Assembly (NCBI GenBank): GCA_963575745.1
Contig: CAUYUJ010008613.1
Span: 75,001 to 131,854 of the forward strand
Direction: 5' to 3'
Origin: Prorocentrum cordatum
Taxonomy: Eukaryota > Sar > Dinophyceae > Prorocentrales > Prorocentraceae
Length of the DNA stretch: 56,854 nt
The position numbers and the translations under genes are program-made. Below, one piece after another: positions 32,570-44,302 of this stretch. Positions within the stretch are counted from its first letter, which is position 1, and the number at the start of each line of letters is the position of its first letter. Below the pieces are notes generated by a model that saw nothing but the letters and a program-made list of their open reading frames with translations, searched no databases and was not told the DNA's origin.

Positions 32570-33600
32570 TTAGCAACGGCGGCGCATAGGCCGACGCAGC
32601 AAGTGCACGTGCCAGGGACAAAATGCCCCTCCATTAAGATGCAGGCGACCCGGAAGCGGGGGCGTGGGCATCAGAAGGAAAAAGACGGAGGAGGAGTCGC
32701 ACAGTGGCGCCAGCTCAATCCGTACTGACCAGCGCGTAAAGGCGTGGGTCACGCCGCGCCGAGGCAGCACAGAGGGCCAGTGAGGCCGCGCCGTCCAACG
32801 CGACGAAGAGGCAGGGGCGGGGGGAGCGGCGGGCGCGAGGGCGCGCGAGGGCAGAAGAGGGGGGGAACCGAGGAAGGCCTCACTCACAAGGACCCCTGGA
32901 AGTGCTCGGGCAGGAGCGACCGACCTATGCAGGAAAAGTCGCCCCTGTCTTCCGTCCCAGACTTCCGAGTCCACAACCTGCAACAGCCTGGCTCCGAAGC
33001 CGGGGGGAAACAGCTGCAGGCAATGTCGAGCACCGCGGACCACCCTGCGGGAGGGCCGAGAAGCACTGCCAAAGGATATACCACTTGTGCAGTAGAAGAG
33101 CTGGAAAGCGGCGTCCGCCGTGGGAAGGGAGACAACCGCGTCGTCGGCGCACAGCGCGGGCAGCTTATCCGTCGCGGGGGGCGGGGGAACAAAGATGCGA
33201 GCGTCAACCGACGTAGCTGGGGCGGACCTGATGGGGGGGCGACGGCGACCTGCCAAAGGATGAACCACTTGACGGGACAGCGCGCACCTCAGGTCCAGCC
33301 CCAGGTGGTGCCGGAAGGGGGTGGCGCGCCAGGCTGCGCCATGCCGAAGCCCGGCACCTGGGGCGCCGCGAACCGCTCCCAGTCCAAACGGGCGTGCCGC
33401 GCCCGCTCCAGGGGCTGGAGGAGACGTGCCGGCGGGGACGTACTGCTGCAGACCCTGGCAGTCCAAAACAACTCATGGTGGCAGAGCAGCCCGAACGCAC
33501 CCTGGAGTCCAGCCAGTGAGCACCCGAAAGCCCATGGATGCCTGAGTGCCCCGGTGGAGCCTCGGTAGGGGGGAATCCGTGCGGCACGGTGCGCCAAATC
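32570..33600 (-). pseudogene. Possible relict reverse transcriptase fragment
   Basis: Weak case. On the minus strand one frame carries ALCADDAVVSL near 33155-33120 followed by AAFQLF and a Gly a few residues later, the layout of the RT catalytic box and the helix after it. About 170 bp upstream, in another frame, GFGMAQPGAP resembles an eroded GxxQGxPLS motif. No endonuclease or RNase H is seen nearby. In GC-rich DNA such frames arise by chance, so this needs a profile search. Confidence 0.3.
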
Positions 33601-34326
33601 AGCACGAGAGGAGGAAGAGGAGGGGAGACGCAGCCGGTAGCCTCACTATCCAGTGAATGGACGGAGGAGGAGGGAGGGGCGACGCCAAGGTAGACGTAGT
33701 GAGTACTATGACGGTTGTGATCCCTCCACCGTGACTAGCGGGGGGTCCGCTGCGACCGCGGGGGGAACAGAGCGCCAGGCCTTGGTGGGGGACTGCGCTG
33801 TCACATGCCCAGAGCAGCACCGCATGGGGGAAGCGCGTGTGGTGTGGCCACGTGACGTGGCACGTCGGTCGTGATCAAGGCCACCGCACTGGGATGGTCC
33901 GTCACCTTGCAGTGCACCCAGGCGGGGCGCACTGGGCGGGGGCGCAGCAAGAGCCACACCAGAAGATGAGAGGTAGAGTCAGGTGGAGCGCGTGGGGTGG
34001 GCCTCTGGCCATCATTCCCAGTCATCCAAAGTGGGTGCCCCGAAGGGGGGGCGAAGGCGGACCCTTGTCCCGTGGGATCCGCGTCAGGGGGGAACACGGG
34101 GGGTGAGTTATTTCAGCCACCGTCCCCCTGTCCAGGTAGAACCACGAGACCAGCGTGGGCTGTCTAGAACGCAGCGCATGGGCATTGGTGCACCTCTGCC
34201 CCATAGGAGGTAGCACGGGGGTATCAAGGCCGAGGCCTGGCGCTGCGGCGACACCGGCCCCCATCAAGGTCAGGAGCAACCACGGGGGGAGCTGGGTCGT
34301 GGGGGACTGACACCTCTCGTAGTCAT
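33600..34326. other. No recognisable gene; possible 3' part of the helicase element
   Basis: Minus-strand frames stay open in pieces (34360-34022 and 34097-33801) and could be the 3' end or untranslated part of the element at 34326-45010. Nothing diagnostic. Confidence 0.35.
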
Positions 34327-36490
34327 CAGTCCCAACCCCCTGCGTCGCTGAGCGAGGCAAAGGGCCGGTTGAAGACCGTGGGGCTGCCGACCCAGCGGGC
34401 TCCGCCTGGAGCGGCGGGGTCCCAGATGGCCCACAGGGTCAGCGCGACGGAGACCACCTTGTAGAGGGAGGGGGAGGTTGTTCCCAGCTGCCCAAGATCG
34501 TTATTGTCCAGAAAGCATGCGTTTCGCTCCATGACGGGCCGAGGTGCGACTCTGAGACTCGCCATGTTCGGGAGGAAGAAAGGTTTGAGCCGCAGACAGG
34601 CTGCGCGGGCCATCCTCCGCGGGAAGCAGGGGAGGGAGGCGACGGGCAGGTGGGGGGAAGCGAGTAGCACGCACAGCGAATGGTCCCCGACGAGGCGGGT
34701 CAACACCCCCGACCGGGGGGGGGGGGGGGCACTGGCGGCGGGGCCACACCTCGATCACTTGGGGCAGAAGTCCCATCCCCGCTGACGCTTGTCTGCGTAG
34801 TGGGTTTCCCCTCTGGGGGAGGGCCTTTCCCCTTGGCCTTCCAATCCGTGTCGGTCCATGCGTCTCGCTGATGGTCCCACTCGTCCCAGGACTGCCATCC
34901 ACGCCAGGGTGCTGCAGATCCAGACGCATCTGTCCGTGCGGCAGCCCTGTCTTCAGTGGACCACGGGGGGGTCTTTGTAGCCTCCTTGCCCTCGTCGGCC
35001 CACAGGGGTGTGCGTCCGCTTCCGATGGGCGCGTCGGCCGTGGGTGCTCTGGTGTCGCGCTGCGTGGGTCTGCGCTGCTTCTCCATGGCGCTTGGCCAGT
35101 CGACGTGGAGCTGGTATTCTCTGTCCAGCCTGTATGCGTCGTATCCCATTTTGCTCCATGCCTGGAGGAAGTCGTCGCGCTGCTGTACCGTGTTTCGCCT
35201 GGGGTCGGACTTGATGTTGGCCCAGGTGCGCCCTTGCCTGTGGGCTGCCTTTCTGACCCAGGCCCTCCATGCCCCATTGAACGCACCTTCCAGCGTCTTC
35301 TGCATTCGCGTGATCTTATCTGGTGCCGGCTCGTCCCTTGTGACGTCTGCGTCGTCGATGGGTCTCAAGTGCATGGGGGGGCCTCCCATGGAATCATCAG
35401 GGCGCGCTGGTGGGATCGCTGCTGTCCGTGCGTCGCGCCACCGGCCCTGGGCGTTGCGCCGCGGCCTGGGTGAGCTGCGAGGCGGTGTGGCTGAGCGTTC
35501 TCTGGTGCTGTCTTCGTCGACAGTGGGTGGTCGGCGGCCCGCTTTGTCTCCCGATTGTCTGAGTGTCCTTCCGTCGCTGACTGCGCGAAAGCTCCAGGTC
35601 CGCTCCTCTCTGGGGCGGGCTTCGACCCTCCTCCAAGCGTCACTAGGTCCTCCTCGATCAGTAGCCTGCGCACATGGGGGCTATGCTTTCGAGTCAGCCC
35701 TGCGGGGGGGCTGGGGCCAGAGAGGGGGAAAGCTTTGGGCCGACTTCCGATCGGTGGGTGCTGGACTGCTTGCGTCGTCCTCCTGGTGTGTAGGGCTGGC
35801 CTGCGGCCCGGAGTCGGGAGTGTCTGGCGGGCTGCCTTGTGCCTGGACGTCCGGCTCGGATTGCTTGTTGGCGTCGTCACCCCATTCAATCCCTTCCACG
35901 TCGCCGTCGCCATTCCCGTGCTCTGAGGAGGACGGCACCTCTTCAGGGGTCCCGTCGGGCTGGCTTGGTGCGCCAGGTTGTTGGGGTGATACGTTTGCGC
36001 GGGTCGGGGGGGCGACGTGATCCCCAGCGTGTCGGTCGGTCGGGGGAGGTTCCGCACCCTGGGGCCTGTTGAGCCAGCTGGCGGCGGGGGACTCTTCATC
36101 TGCCGGGGCTGGGCGGCGAGGAGTTCTATCGTTCCTCTGGTTAGGTGCTTCTCCAGCCCTGCGAGGAACAGCGCGAGGACATGCGACGGCTGCCGGTCGG
36201 GGCACTGCCCTTTCTGATTATCGAGGCTGCCTGCGTAGCGCCCCCATTCCTCCTGGTACTTTGGGTTGCTCTCCACCAGGTGTGCGACTACCCTGGCAGC
36301 TGCAGCCCTCTGTCCGCCCCATGGGATGCATGGGGGGGTGGCCGTTGCTTGGGATCTCATCTCCGTAGATTGAGACCAGGAAAGGCAGCAATTGCTCGAA
36401 GGGCCATCCCGTTTCGTCGGTTACATCGCCCACGAGGTCTTCTCCCAGTTGCTGCGCGTGGGCCGCCCAGAGGGTGTGGGCTGTGTGGCT
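34326..36490 (-). pseudogene. Pro-rich disordered C-terminal region
   Basis: Continues the same polyprotein through slips at four or five G/C runs (near 36330, 36005, 35705, 35380, 34725). Readable pieces: WPFEQLLPFLVSIYGDEIPS, NPKYQEEWGRYAGSL, an acidic Pro/Ser-rich tract (VEGIEWGDDANKQSEP), then a helical piece (KTLEGAFNGAWRAWVRK, WANIKSDPRR). The last segment ends with a hydrophobic stretch (YKVVSVALTLWAIW) and a stop at 34326. No family recognised. Low complexity makes the exact frame uncertain in places. Confidence 0.4.
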
Positions 36491-38777
36491 CTACTCAATC
36501 AGGTACTTCACCAGGGCACGAACAGGGGCTCTCGACTCGCCCCCTGCCAGACGGAGGGTGGAGTACGTGGGCAGCAAGGGCGCCGGGGGCGGCAGCAGGT
36601 CGGGGAAAGAGTAGAGGATGGAAGCGCCATCGGCCGAACCCCTTTGTTCACCGTGCACGGCGGGGGGCTGCGCCGACCGGTCATCGCGCGGCGGGAACGG
36701 CGTGTCCGCGTCCGCGACAGGGGCCGGGCTGGCTGGGGAGAGGTGCGTAGACATGTCGTAGTTGTACCAATCCTCGGGAATGTCGGTTGTGGCCTGCCGC
36801 GCGGTCGGGATGGCAGGGTAAACCTCGTTGGAGTAGTTGTCGAGTATGTGGTCGAGGACGCCCGGGGCGATGTTCCAGATGTGAACAAGGCACCTCCTGC
36901 AGGCCCATCCTGCGTTCCACTTCCGTGTGGCCCATAGGAGGGGCATTGCGTCCCACGGCGGGGGGCCTGTCTGCTCCTTGCAGTTGGCGTCTGCCTCTGG
37001 GCGCCACGTGAAGCATCCGAGGGCTGGGCGGCCCGGCCTCCATTCCAGCAAGGGGGAACTGGGGGGGCAGGTGTCGCACGTGGCCGAGTACATTTGGGTG
37101 TGGCGCGCTTCTGCACCAAACCTGCCGTCGGTAAGCCTGCGGGGTGGGGCGGTGGCGCCGGCGCTGGCTGGCCGGAAGGGGCGCGGCGCGCGCGTGACGA
37201 GGTCCTTCAGGGAGGAAGGGGCCGAGGCATCATTAGGCCTACCGAACCCCGGCGGGAGGCTGGACAATGAGGGGAGGGTCCGAGCTCTCTTGCGCGCCCG
37301 GTCTTCCTCCCTTCTGCGCCTGCGCTCCTGTAGACGCTGCTGCGTGGCCCTTGGTGCCGCCTTCAGCCCGGTTGGTGTCAGGTACGTGGGCTCCCTTACT
37401 TTCCAGGGACCTGGCCCAACACAGCTCGCAGAGCCATCTGCAATTCTTGCCCTTCATGTATGCCTGCGCGCGGTTCTGCGCTAGCAGCTCACGGATGTCG
37501 TCGTCCTCCCAGGTGCCAGCTGCTGCCTGTAGTCCCGTGCTGGTGCAGCCGTCGCAGTTGTAGCTGGCGCCCTTCTGCAGCCTGCAGAATCGCTCGCCCC
37601 GTACTATCGGGGGGGATAGCGCTGTACCTGGAGCTGGCGAGGCCGCGAGGTCTTCGTCGAGGCGGCGGTTGGACATGGCGACCCCGCCTCCTATGTATTG
37701 CAGGTCAGACATGGTTCGTGGACTGCCCAGCCCCTCCTCTGATCCCGTCAGCGCCTTGTGCAGCTGGCAGATGGAGCAGTCTCCACTGCTTAGCTGGTTG
37801 ACATCCGCGGGCTGGTCTATCACTTCCAGTACGCGCATGGGGGCCTCCAGGGTGAAGTCATGCTCCTGCGTTCCTGCCCAGGTCTGGGGGCATTTGTGCG
37901 TCGCCGCAATATGATGGTGATGAGCGAAGGTGGCCAGCGCACTGATGTGGCGAATGACTTGCTCCATCTTGGCGTGGAGGGAGGCGAAGTCGGCAAGCTT
38001 GAAGCCCCACGTGGCGGCAAACTGGCTGCGAAACTCCCTGTGGGCCTCCTGCCACGGGAGGCAGAGACCCATCGCCGCCTCTATGATGTCACCTGTGGCC
38101 TCTGGGTGTGGGAATGGCCAGAGTGTAGCGCGCGGCTCCCGCAGTTGCAGCATCATCACCACAAGTGGGGCTCTGAGCGTGGGAGTGTTGAGTGGGCGCC
38201 CGTCGTTGCCGCGCAGGGCAGGCGTGAGAGCTGAGTCGACCTGTTCTGGGCGGAGCAAGGAGTGTAGGTGCTCCATCCCAGGATGTACCCTGTGGCGCTT
38301 GCAGCTGCATGTGGCGGGGCTCCAGGCGGCGGGGAACTGGGGGGGCGTGCCGACGGGGGTGCGCCTGCTTGAGGGCTCGGTGCGACGATTGTTACCAACG
38401 ACGTGGGGCAGCGGGGGGAGTGAGGTGAGCGGGGCACTCAGCTGCGCATTGTGCCAAGGTGTGCCCAGTCCAAGGAACCAGACCAGGGCTACCCACGTAA
38501 GGTTGTATACCAGGTTGCTGGCGTCAGTGCCGACCTCCACGTCCAGGCAATACCCCAGGTGGCTCCAGGCCTTCCTATCGAGACTGCCCGGCTGCCTGGG
38601 GGTGGCGCCCATGGGCCGCTGGTGGGGGTGGGGCCCGGCCACCGTGTAGAGGATGATTCCCATTGTGGGGTCGTCAACAAGCTTCTGCATGCTGTCTGTA
38701 AGGGCTTCGCCGAGCTTGTCCCAGGAGAACAGGGGGCCGAGCGGTGCGGCAACGCGCTCCGCAAGGCTGTTCTCCAT
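36491..38777 (-). pseudogene. Cys-rich region downstream of helicase
   Basis: In frame with the helicase apart from one TGA (38829) and a one-base slip near 37250. No named domain recognised. The first 500 residues contain several cysteine pairs that may bind zinc (CSIC near residue 334; NCDGC and CRWLCELC further on) and a His-rich stretch (FAHHHHIAATHKC). The next 250 residues include TCDTC, GCFTWRPEAD and AGWACRRC. Clustered CxxC pairs suggest zinc-ribbon or RING-like folds, by analogy only. It ends at a TAG (36491-36493); the same frame then continues (TAHTLWAAHAQQLGEDLV). Confidence 0.45.
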
Positions 38778-38828
38778 TGAGGTCTTGGCCCTCTTGATAG
38801 CGTCGCCTAGACCTTTTATGCTATCGTC

Positions 38829-41638
38829 TCAGGTGTGGGTGGGGGCGGCAGGTATCCATGTGGCGAGGTCCTTGATGGGGTCGAACTCCTCGTCGGTCTG
38901 CAGGTTCACCCTTGAGCCCAGGTTGGCCCCTTCGAAGCGGACCCAGAGTTTGGCGAACCTCCCGTACTCCGAGAGCTCCCGCAAGCGAGCTCCTGTGGCG
39001 GTGCCGAACATCCTTCCGTCCCCGAGGATGACCACGTTGGTGGTGGCGCGCGTGATCGCGACGTTCACTCTATTGGGGTTGTCCATAAAACCCCAGTCAT
39101 GCCAGCTGTTGTACCGGGTGGTCAGGTAAATAACTAGATCTGCCTCCCCGCCCTGACTGGAGTCTATGGTGGAGATGGCTAGCTTGCCGCTGGCAAAGTG
39201 CTCCTCTGCAATTTGTCGCAGCCCGGGGAAACGCAGGCCGATCCTGGTGACGGGGGAGCCCCATTGTGCGAACACCCGTTCGTGGTCCTTAGTGTCATCG
39301 TCGTGCTCGGGGGGATGCGTGGGGTGGTCTCCCGTCTTGGCTGGTCCGCCCCTGCCCTTCCCTTTATCCTTGGCCTTGGTCTGCCCGAGGGTGCCGCTGA
39401 TGCTTCGCCCTGTCTGGGGCAAACCGTTCTCAAGGACAGCGCATTGTAGCTGGTAGCCTACCACGACGCGCACTGTCGCGCCGTTCCTCATGGCGGGCAG
39501 GAGCGCTCGCACGATGTCCACAGTTTGCGCGGCCTCTGGGAGGTTCGCATACCCTGAGTGAAGGTTGGAAGTGACCTGTCCACCAGGAGGAACCGGTGCC
39601 TTTCTTCTGGACTCTGGGGTTCTGGTTCGAAGTCCCGCAGCAACTTCTCCAAGTCTTCCTTGGGGGTGGCCGTGGCTTCGGTTAGCGCTTCGAGCCTTTC
39701 GCTGTCCCAGGGCAGTAGCTCCCGCCACGGTAGTCCTTCGACTAGTGGCCTTTGCGTGAACGGGTCAGTGAGCCCCGACCGTATTGAGTTATTGTAGAAG
39801 GCAACATTGGGCCAGGATAGGAGCAGGGTGTGCGTGCGATAACAGAGGCTTAGCTGCACAACTGTTGATGTACCATCTCCCAAGGCGTTGTGCAGCCGGT
39901 CGAATATGGAGATGCATAGCCCGAGGTCGGCCGCCTTTCTGGACAGGACGGCGGGGGGAAGTTGCTTGGGGTCGCCCACCAGCGCCAGGTGCCCGCCGGA
40001 ACGAATGACGCTGTCGAGCGACATGGCGGCCATCAGTTCGTGGGCCTGTCCTGCTTCGTCGATGATGAGCAGGGCTACTGGTGCAGCCTGCCTGAGGGCC
40101 TCCGCGGACTCGTGTGTCGCGATGACCGTCTTGGCGTCCCTAAGCAGCTGTGCACGGAGAGCATTGAACTCCTTGGAGGACCCGCCTTGGTGCGGGGGGC
40201 GGTTGTGCGTTCTGTAGAAATGCCCCCCTGGGGTGAGCGGGGCAAGTCTCTGCGCCGCCCGGAACTCCTTGGTCAGACGGACGCGCCTGTTGGGGAAGCT
40301 AGTGCTTTGTCCTAGTCTGCCTGCTTCGCGCGCGCTCCCGAAGCCGATGGCGGGCTGGTCCGCTGCTGTGTTTGACCCGGCGGTCAGCGCCGCTGCCTGT
40401 CCATCGGGAAGCGAAGCGGCCCGCGTGTCCATGGTGGCGACAGCAAAGACCGTCTTGCCAGTCCCGGGGGGACCATGTACGACTGTCACGTGGCGTTGTC
40501 TGGTGGCGGCCAGGGCGCGCGCAGCATCGTCGTTAAGTCGGTGGCGCTTGGCGCCATCGTCAAGGGTGGGTGCTGGGGGGGGGTCTCTGACGCGCTGGAA
40601 TACCTAAACAGTAGCGTTGTCCACTTCTTCGTCGGAGAAGGGCGCGTCTAATGGCTCCTCGTCCTGTTGCTGCGGGCCGGCAGCACTACTGTTCGCCACT
40701 GCCGGGGGTGGGCCAGGTGCCTGGGCCCTGATGGTGGCCCTCGCACGCGAGAGGAGGGAGTTGCCGCACGTCCTGGTGTTTTCCACGTCGTTGGCCACAG
40801 TCCTGTTCTTCCTCTCGGTGGCGCGGAAGGCGAGGAGGAAGGAGATGACGTCGAGTGGCGTGCCCGCCAGGTCGCCAGGGGCCTGCTGTAGCTTGTAGAT
40901 TTCGCTGATGGCACTGGAGATGCGCCAGTATTGCAACTCGGGGGGTGCCTTGTCCAGCCTGTGTCAGCCGTCTCCCACCTTCTCTGGTTTGGGGTGCGTA
41001 CCGTCGGGGTGGAACTCCCCAAATTCTCCGGTGTCGTACCAGGCCAAGGCTTGGTTGGCGGGGAGCTTGGCTCCCTGCCGTAGCCCCGTGGCTTCGCAGT
41101 CGTGGAGGGGGATGGTGCTTCCGAAGTCTGGGGGCCAGAGAAGTTTGAGCGAAGCGACCTGATCCGCCATTGGGCTGGTGATGCTGAGAAGCAGCGTCCG
41201 GGCTTCCTGCCCACCCTCCTGCCCCCTGAACAGAATCTTGAACTCTCTTGGCCATTTCAAGTGCAGCAGCAGCTTCCCCTCCTGGGCGGGAAATGCGTTG
41301 TGCAGCGTGTACTTGTCTAGGAGTGCGCAGGGGGTCTGCTCATTGATGGGGGTGGCCGACGCGGCCAGCGCGCAGCTCTGCCTTCGCACCAGGTCCGTTT
41401 CGGCCTTGGCGGAGCCGCCCCATACTGTTTCGGTGGCTGCCATGCGCTCGGTCCAGGCCAGCCTGTCCAGGGCGTTCCCTCTTTGTCGTAGATCCTGCCC
41501 CCAGTGCTTCGGGAGGCCCACCCCGGCGGGGGCCGCGCCCAGGGGGGTGTGGAGGCGGAATTGGGCTCCCGGGCTGCTGGCGGGGACAGCGTAGAGCCGG
41601 GTGATGGCGTCTGCTGCTGCAGCCGCTGATGACTCCAT
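38829..41638 (-). pseudogene. Upf1-like SF1 helicase
   Basis: ATP-dependent nucleic-acid helicase of the Upf1/NFX1-type SF1B group. Motifs in order: Walker A HGPPGTGKT (40477-40451), DEAG box in LLIIDEAGQA (near 40060), motif III LVGDPKQLPP (near 39976), CYRTH with a following FYNN (motif IV region, near 39840), then in a second frame motif V STIDSSQGGEADLVI (near 39173) and motif VI NRVNVAITRA (near 39070). A frameshift near 39570 divides motifs I-IV from V-VI. A TGA (40962) and a TAG (40605) interrupt the N-terminal part without changing frame. Upstream (41638-40964) is helicase-specific N-terminal sequence. All catalytic motifs are present. It joins the RNase H linker in one frame except for a C-run slip near 41650, so it is unlikely to be an independent gene, though capture of a cellular helicase is plausible. 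Confidence 0.8.
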
Positions 41639-42005
41639 GATCGCCTGTCCGCTCAGGGGGGGGGAGGTCGTCCGGCCAGTCGCCGCCGCCCTCGTGTGAG
41701 GGTCTCGTCCGATCCGTTGAGTCCTGAGAGGAGGCCCTGCTGGGCGCCGGGAGCGGCGAGGTGGATGGCCATCCTAGTGGGGCGGGGGGCGTGCCTGAGG
41801 GTGGTGGTGGCGGCGGTGCTGGGCCTCCCCAGGCCCTGACCGTGCTCCAGGGTGTCGCGCCCCAGACCCCTCGGTACTGGCCGGGCGGTCGTAGGTCGGT
41901 CGAGTGAACGGCGTCGGTGGAAATGGAGAAGTCGAACGAGTCGCTGCGGAAGGGGAAATTGACAGGGACGTAGTCCCAGTCTTCAGGGAAGGTCCACCCT
42001 GGCAG

Positions 42006-44302
42006 TTATGGCTGCGGGCCCGCCTTCACTGGGCCTGGCGGCCCCCAGCCGGGCCATGGGCGCCTGACAATGGTGCGTCTGGTCACCTTGTCTACGCTCT
42101 GACCCATGGTCCTGGTCCAGAGATTGCCTTGGTCGGTGGTGTGCCAGGGGTCTGGCCACCCTGTGTCCCGTTGCTTCGCTGCCTCCTTGGCATGGTCTCC
42201 TCCCAGGAGGTGTGCTTTGCCTTCGCAGTGTCTTTGGCGCACCTCGCGCCACCAGCGCCATTCGTGATTGAAGTGGGCCCATCTGAGCCATGAGCACCCC
42301 CGTGCGCGGAAGGGAAATAGGCCATCAACCTTGCCCGGGCCCTGAGCGCAGGGTTCGGTGGGGGAAGGCCATCTGGCCAATGGCCCGTTATTGCTCTTCT
42401 TCTTCGTCATCCCGTAGAAAGAGGGGGGAAGTGCAGCCGATAGCCGCAGGGCTGGAAAATGTGGGTGGCAGGGGACGACCTTGAGCCGCGGCAGCAAGGG
42501 CCCCAGTGGTCGCAGGGATCGGTCGATCGGCGATTCGATCGGGGCGGAGCGGATGGAGGGGGAAGGGGGGTGCTCCAGCCGGAGAGCGGCCTCTGCCGCT
42601 TCCGCGGGGTCGCACAGGTTGATTTCCCGTAGGTCGATGCCGGGGAAATGCTCGGGCTGGGATGGGGCGTCACTCGCCCAGTGTACGTGTGTGGTGACGG
42701 CCGTCGCGCCTTCCTTGCGGAGGGCATCCGCCCAGTATACCCCGATGGTGGCCAAGCTGTCTGCGGCCTTGTTTAGCCTCCGTCTGACCGCTTGCCACGT
42801 GAGCACCCAGCCAGCACCTTCGGCCGCCGGGCCAGATGGAGCCTTCGGTATCTGGCGGTGCCAGCGCCGTATCGAGCCGCTGCGAGGTTGTCGCCGACAA
42901 TCTGGGCCGTCCGGATTGGGCCCTTGAGGTGGGGGAGCAGCGCCAACCCGGCTCGGCAGCCTGTCACCTCTGCCATCTGTGCGTTGCCGCAGTCGGGAAG
43001 CGCGACGATGGCAATGGCCGGGGCCCGAGGGGAGCCCGTGTTGGGGTTGTGATGCCACAGGATGGTCCCGGCGCCGGAGACTCTTTCCCCGCCCTCGATG
43101 GACCTTGCGCCACCGTCGAAGGTGACTTCATAGGGCCATTGGGTGGAGTTGGAGTCGGGGAAGGGCGAGCTGCGGACAGTGACCTCGTCACCTGGCTCCA
43201 GGCACGCGTTGGCGATCAGCGTGGTGGTGTGGAGCCCGCACTCGCGGCAAAAAGCTGAGGACCATCTGGCGGTGGGAGAGTCGCCGGTCCTTGGGCAGGG
43301 GAACCAACCGTTTCCTGGGGGCATCCATGCAGCCCGCGTCTGGGGGGCTTGTAGGACCACGATTATATCCCCTGGGTTGTGGTGTCTGGTGACCACTGGG
43401 AGTCTGCGGATCTCACCTCCTGCCCTGCGTGCATGTCGCTGCAAGTGGGGCCTCGCAGCGCCACAGATCGCTCCTTCGGGGATGGTGCACGGGTTGCAAG
43501 TGCGGCAGGTGTCGCGCAGGACGGTCCAGACGGCTGTCTCGTCTGGGTTGCTGCTCCTGGGGGGCTCGTCCTCCCCGTGCCCCTCCTCCTCGCTGTCACC
43601 TTGCTGGTCGGTGTCGGTGGTCACTATGCCGTGCAGAATGAGCCTGGCGGCTTCGACGGCCTCCAGGGGGGAGGCGGTGAGGTTGACGCAGTACCTGAAG
43701 GAAATTTGGCGCAGCACTTTGGCAAGCAGGGGTTGGTGTTCGCCTCTGCTGGAGATTGCTTGGGCGAAGGTTGGTGGGTCGTCTGGGCCCCGTATGGTGC
43801 ACCAGGCTACTGCCGCGGCTGGGCACCAGTGCCAGACGTGCTCAGTGGTCGCTTCTCCGAGCCCACAGAGTGGGCAGCGCCCCCCGTAGGGTCCGCTTCT
43901 GTTAGGAAGTTGTAGGTGCCCCCGTGTGCTTGTATAGGCCTCGGCTTGGTCCCTTAGGGAGGGGGGGAGTATTTCAGGGGGTAGGGTCTGCCAGAGAGCG
44001 GAAGCATGCGGGCCTGTGCCGATGCATCTCGCGCACCAGGCAACGCCCTCGTTGTCAGGGCCGGCGGTGATCCACACGTTTCTGGCTGGTGCTCCGCATG
44101 GGCACCGGTGTGGTATTCTTTCGCTGTCGCCCCTTCTTCTGGCCGAGCCGGGTAGACCGTTGCTGAGGACCCTAATCACGCGGTGCGCTTCAGTGAAGGA
44201 GGTGCAGTGGCGCAGTAACTGCCATTCCTCCCCGTTGGAAGGTTGCCATCTCCTTCCTTGGCTGGTGTCCTGGAGCCATCTTGTGAAGTTTTGGCTGTGC
44301 AT
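42006..44302 (-). pseudogene. Zinc-finger and RNase H region with linker
   Basis: The first frame (44302-42773) has a Cys ribbon (CPCG at 67-70, CARC at 90-93), a CCHC knuckle (C143, C146, H155, C160) and CRTCNPC (266-272), then RNase H: VTFDGGAR with Asp396, AQMAEVTGCRAG with Glu445, and VGDNLAAARYG with Asp471. The end of RNase H (VRRRLNKAADSLATIG) is in a second frame from about 42870, so one frameshift falls between. That second frame stays open to 42006 and, past one TAA, to about 41650: a linker rich in Trp and His (WLRWAHFNHEWRWW). RNase H would remove the RNA strand of the cDNA hybrid. The open linker is what ties RNase H to the helicase downstream. Confidence 0.65.

Noticed and set aside
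38905-38935. GGGCTCAAGG on the minus strand as a leader relict
   Set aside because: It lies inside the helicase coding region and matches only about ten bases.
38829-41638. Viral SF1 helicase
   Set aside because: The motifs fit cellular Upf1-type helicases, the neighbours are retroelement domains, and nothing else viral is present.
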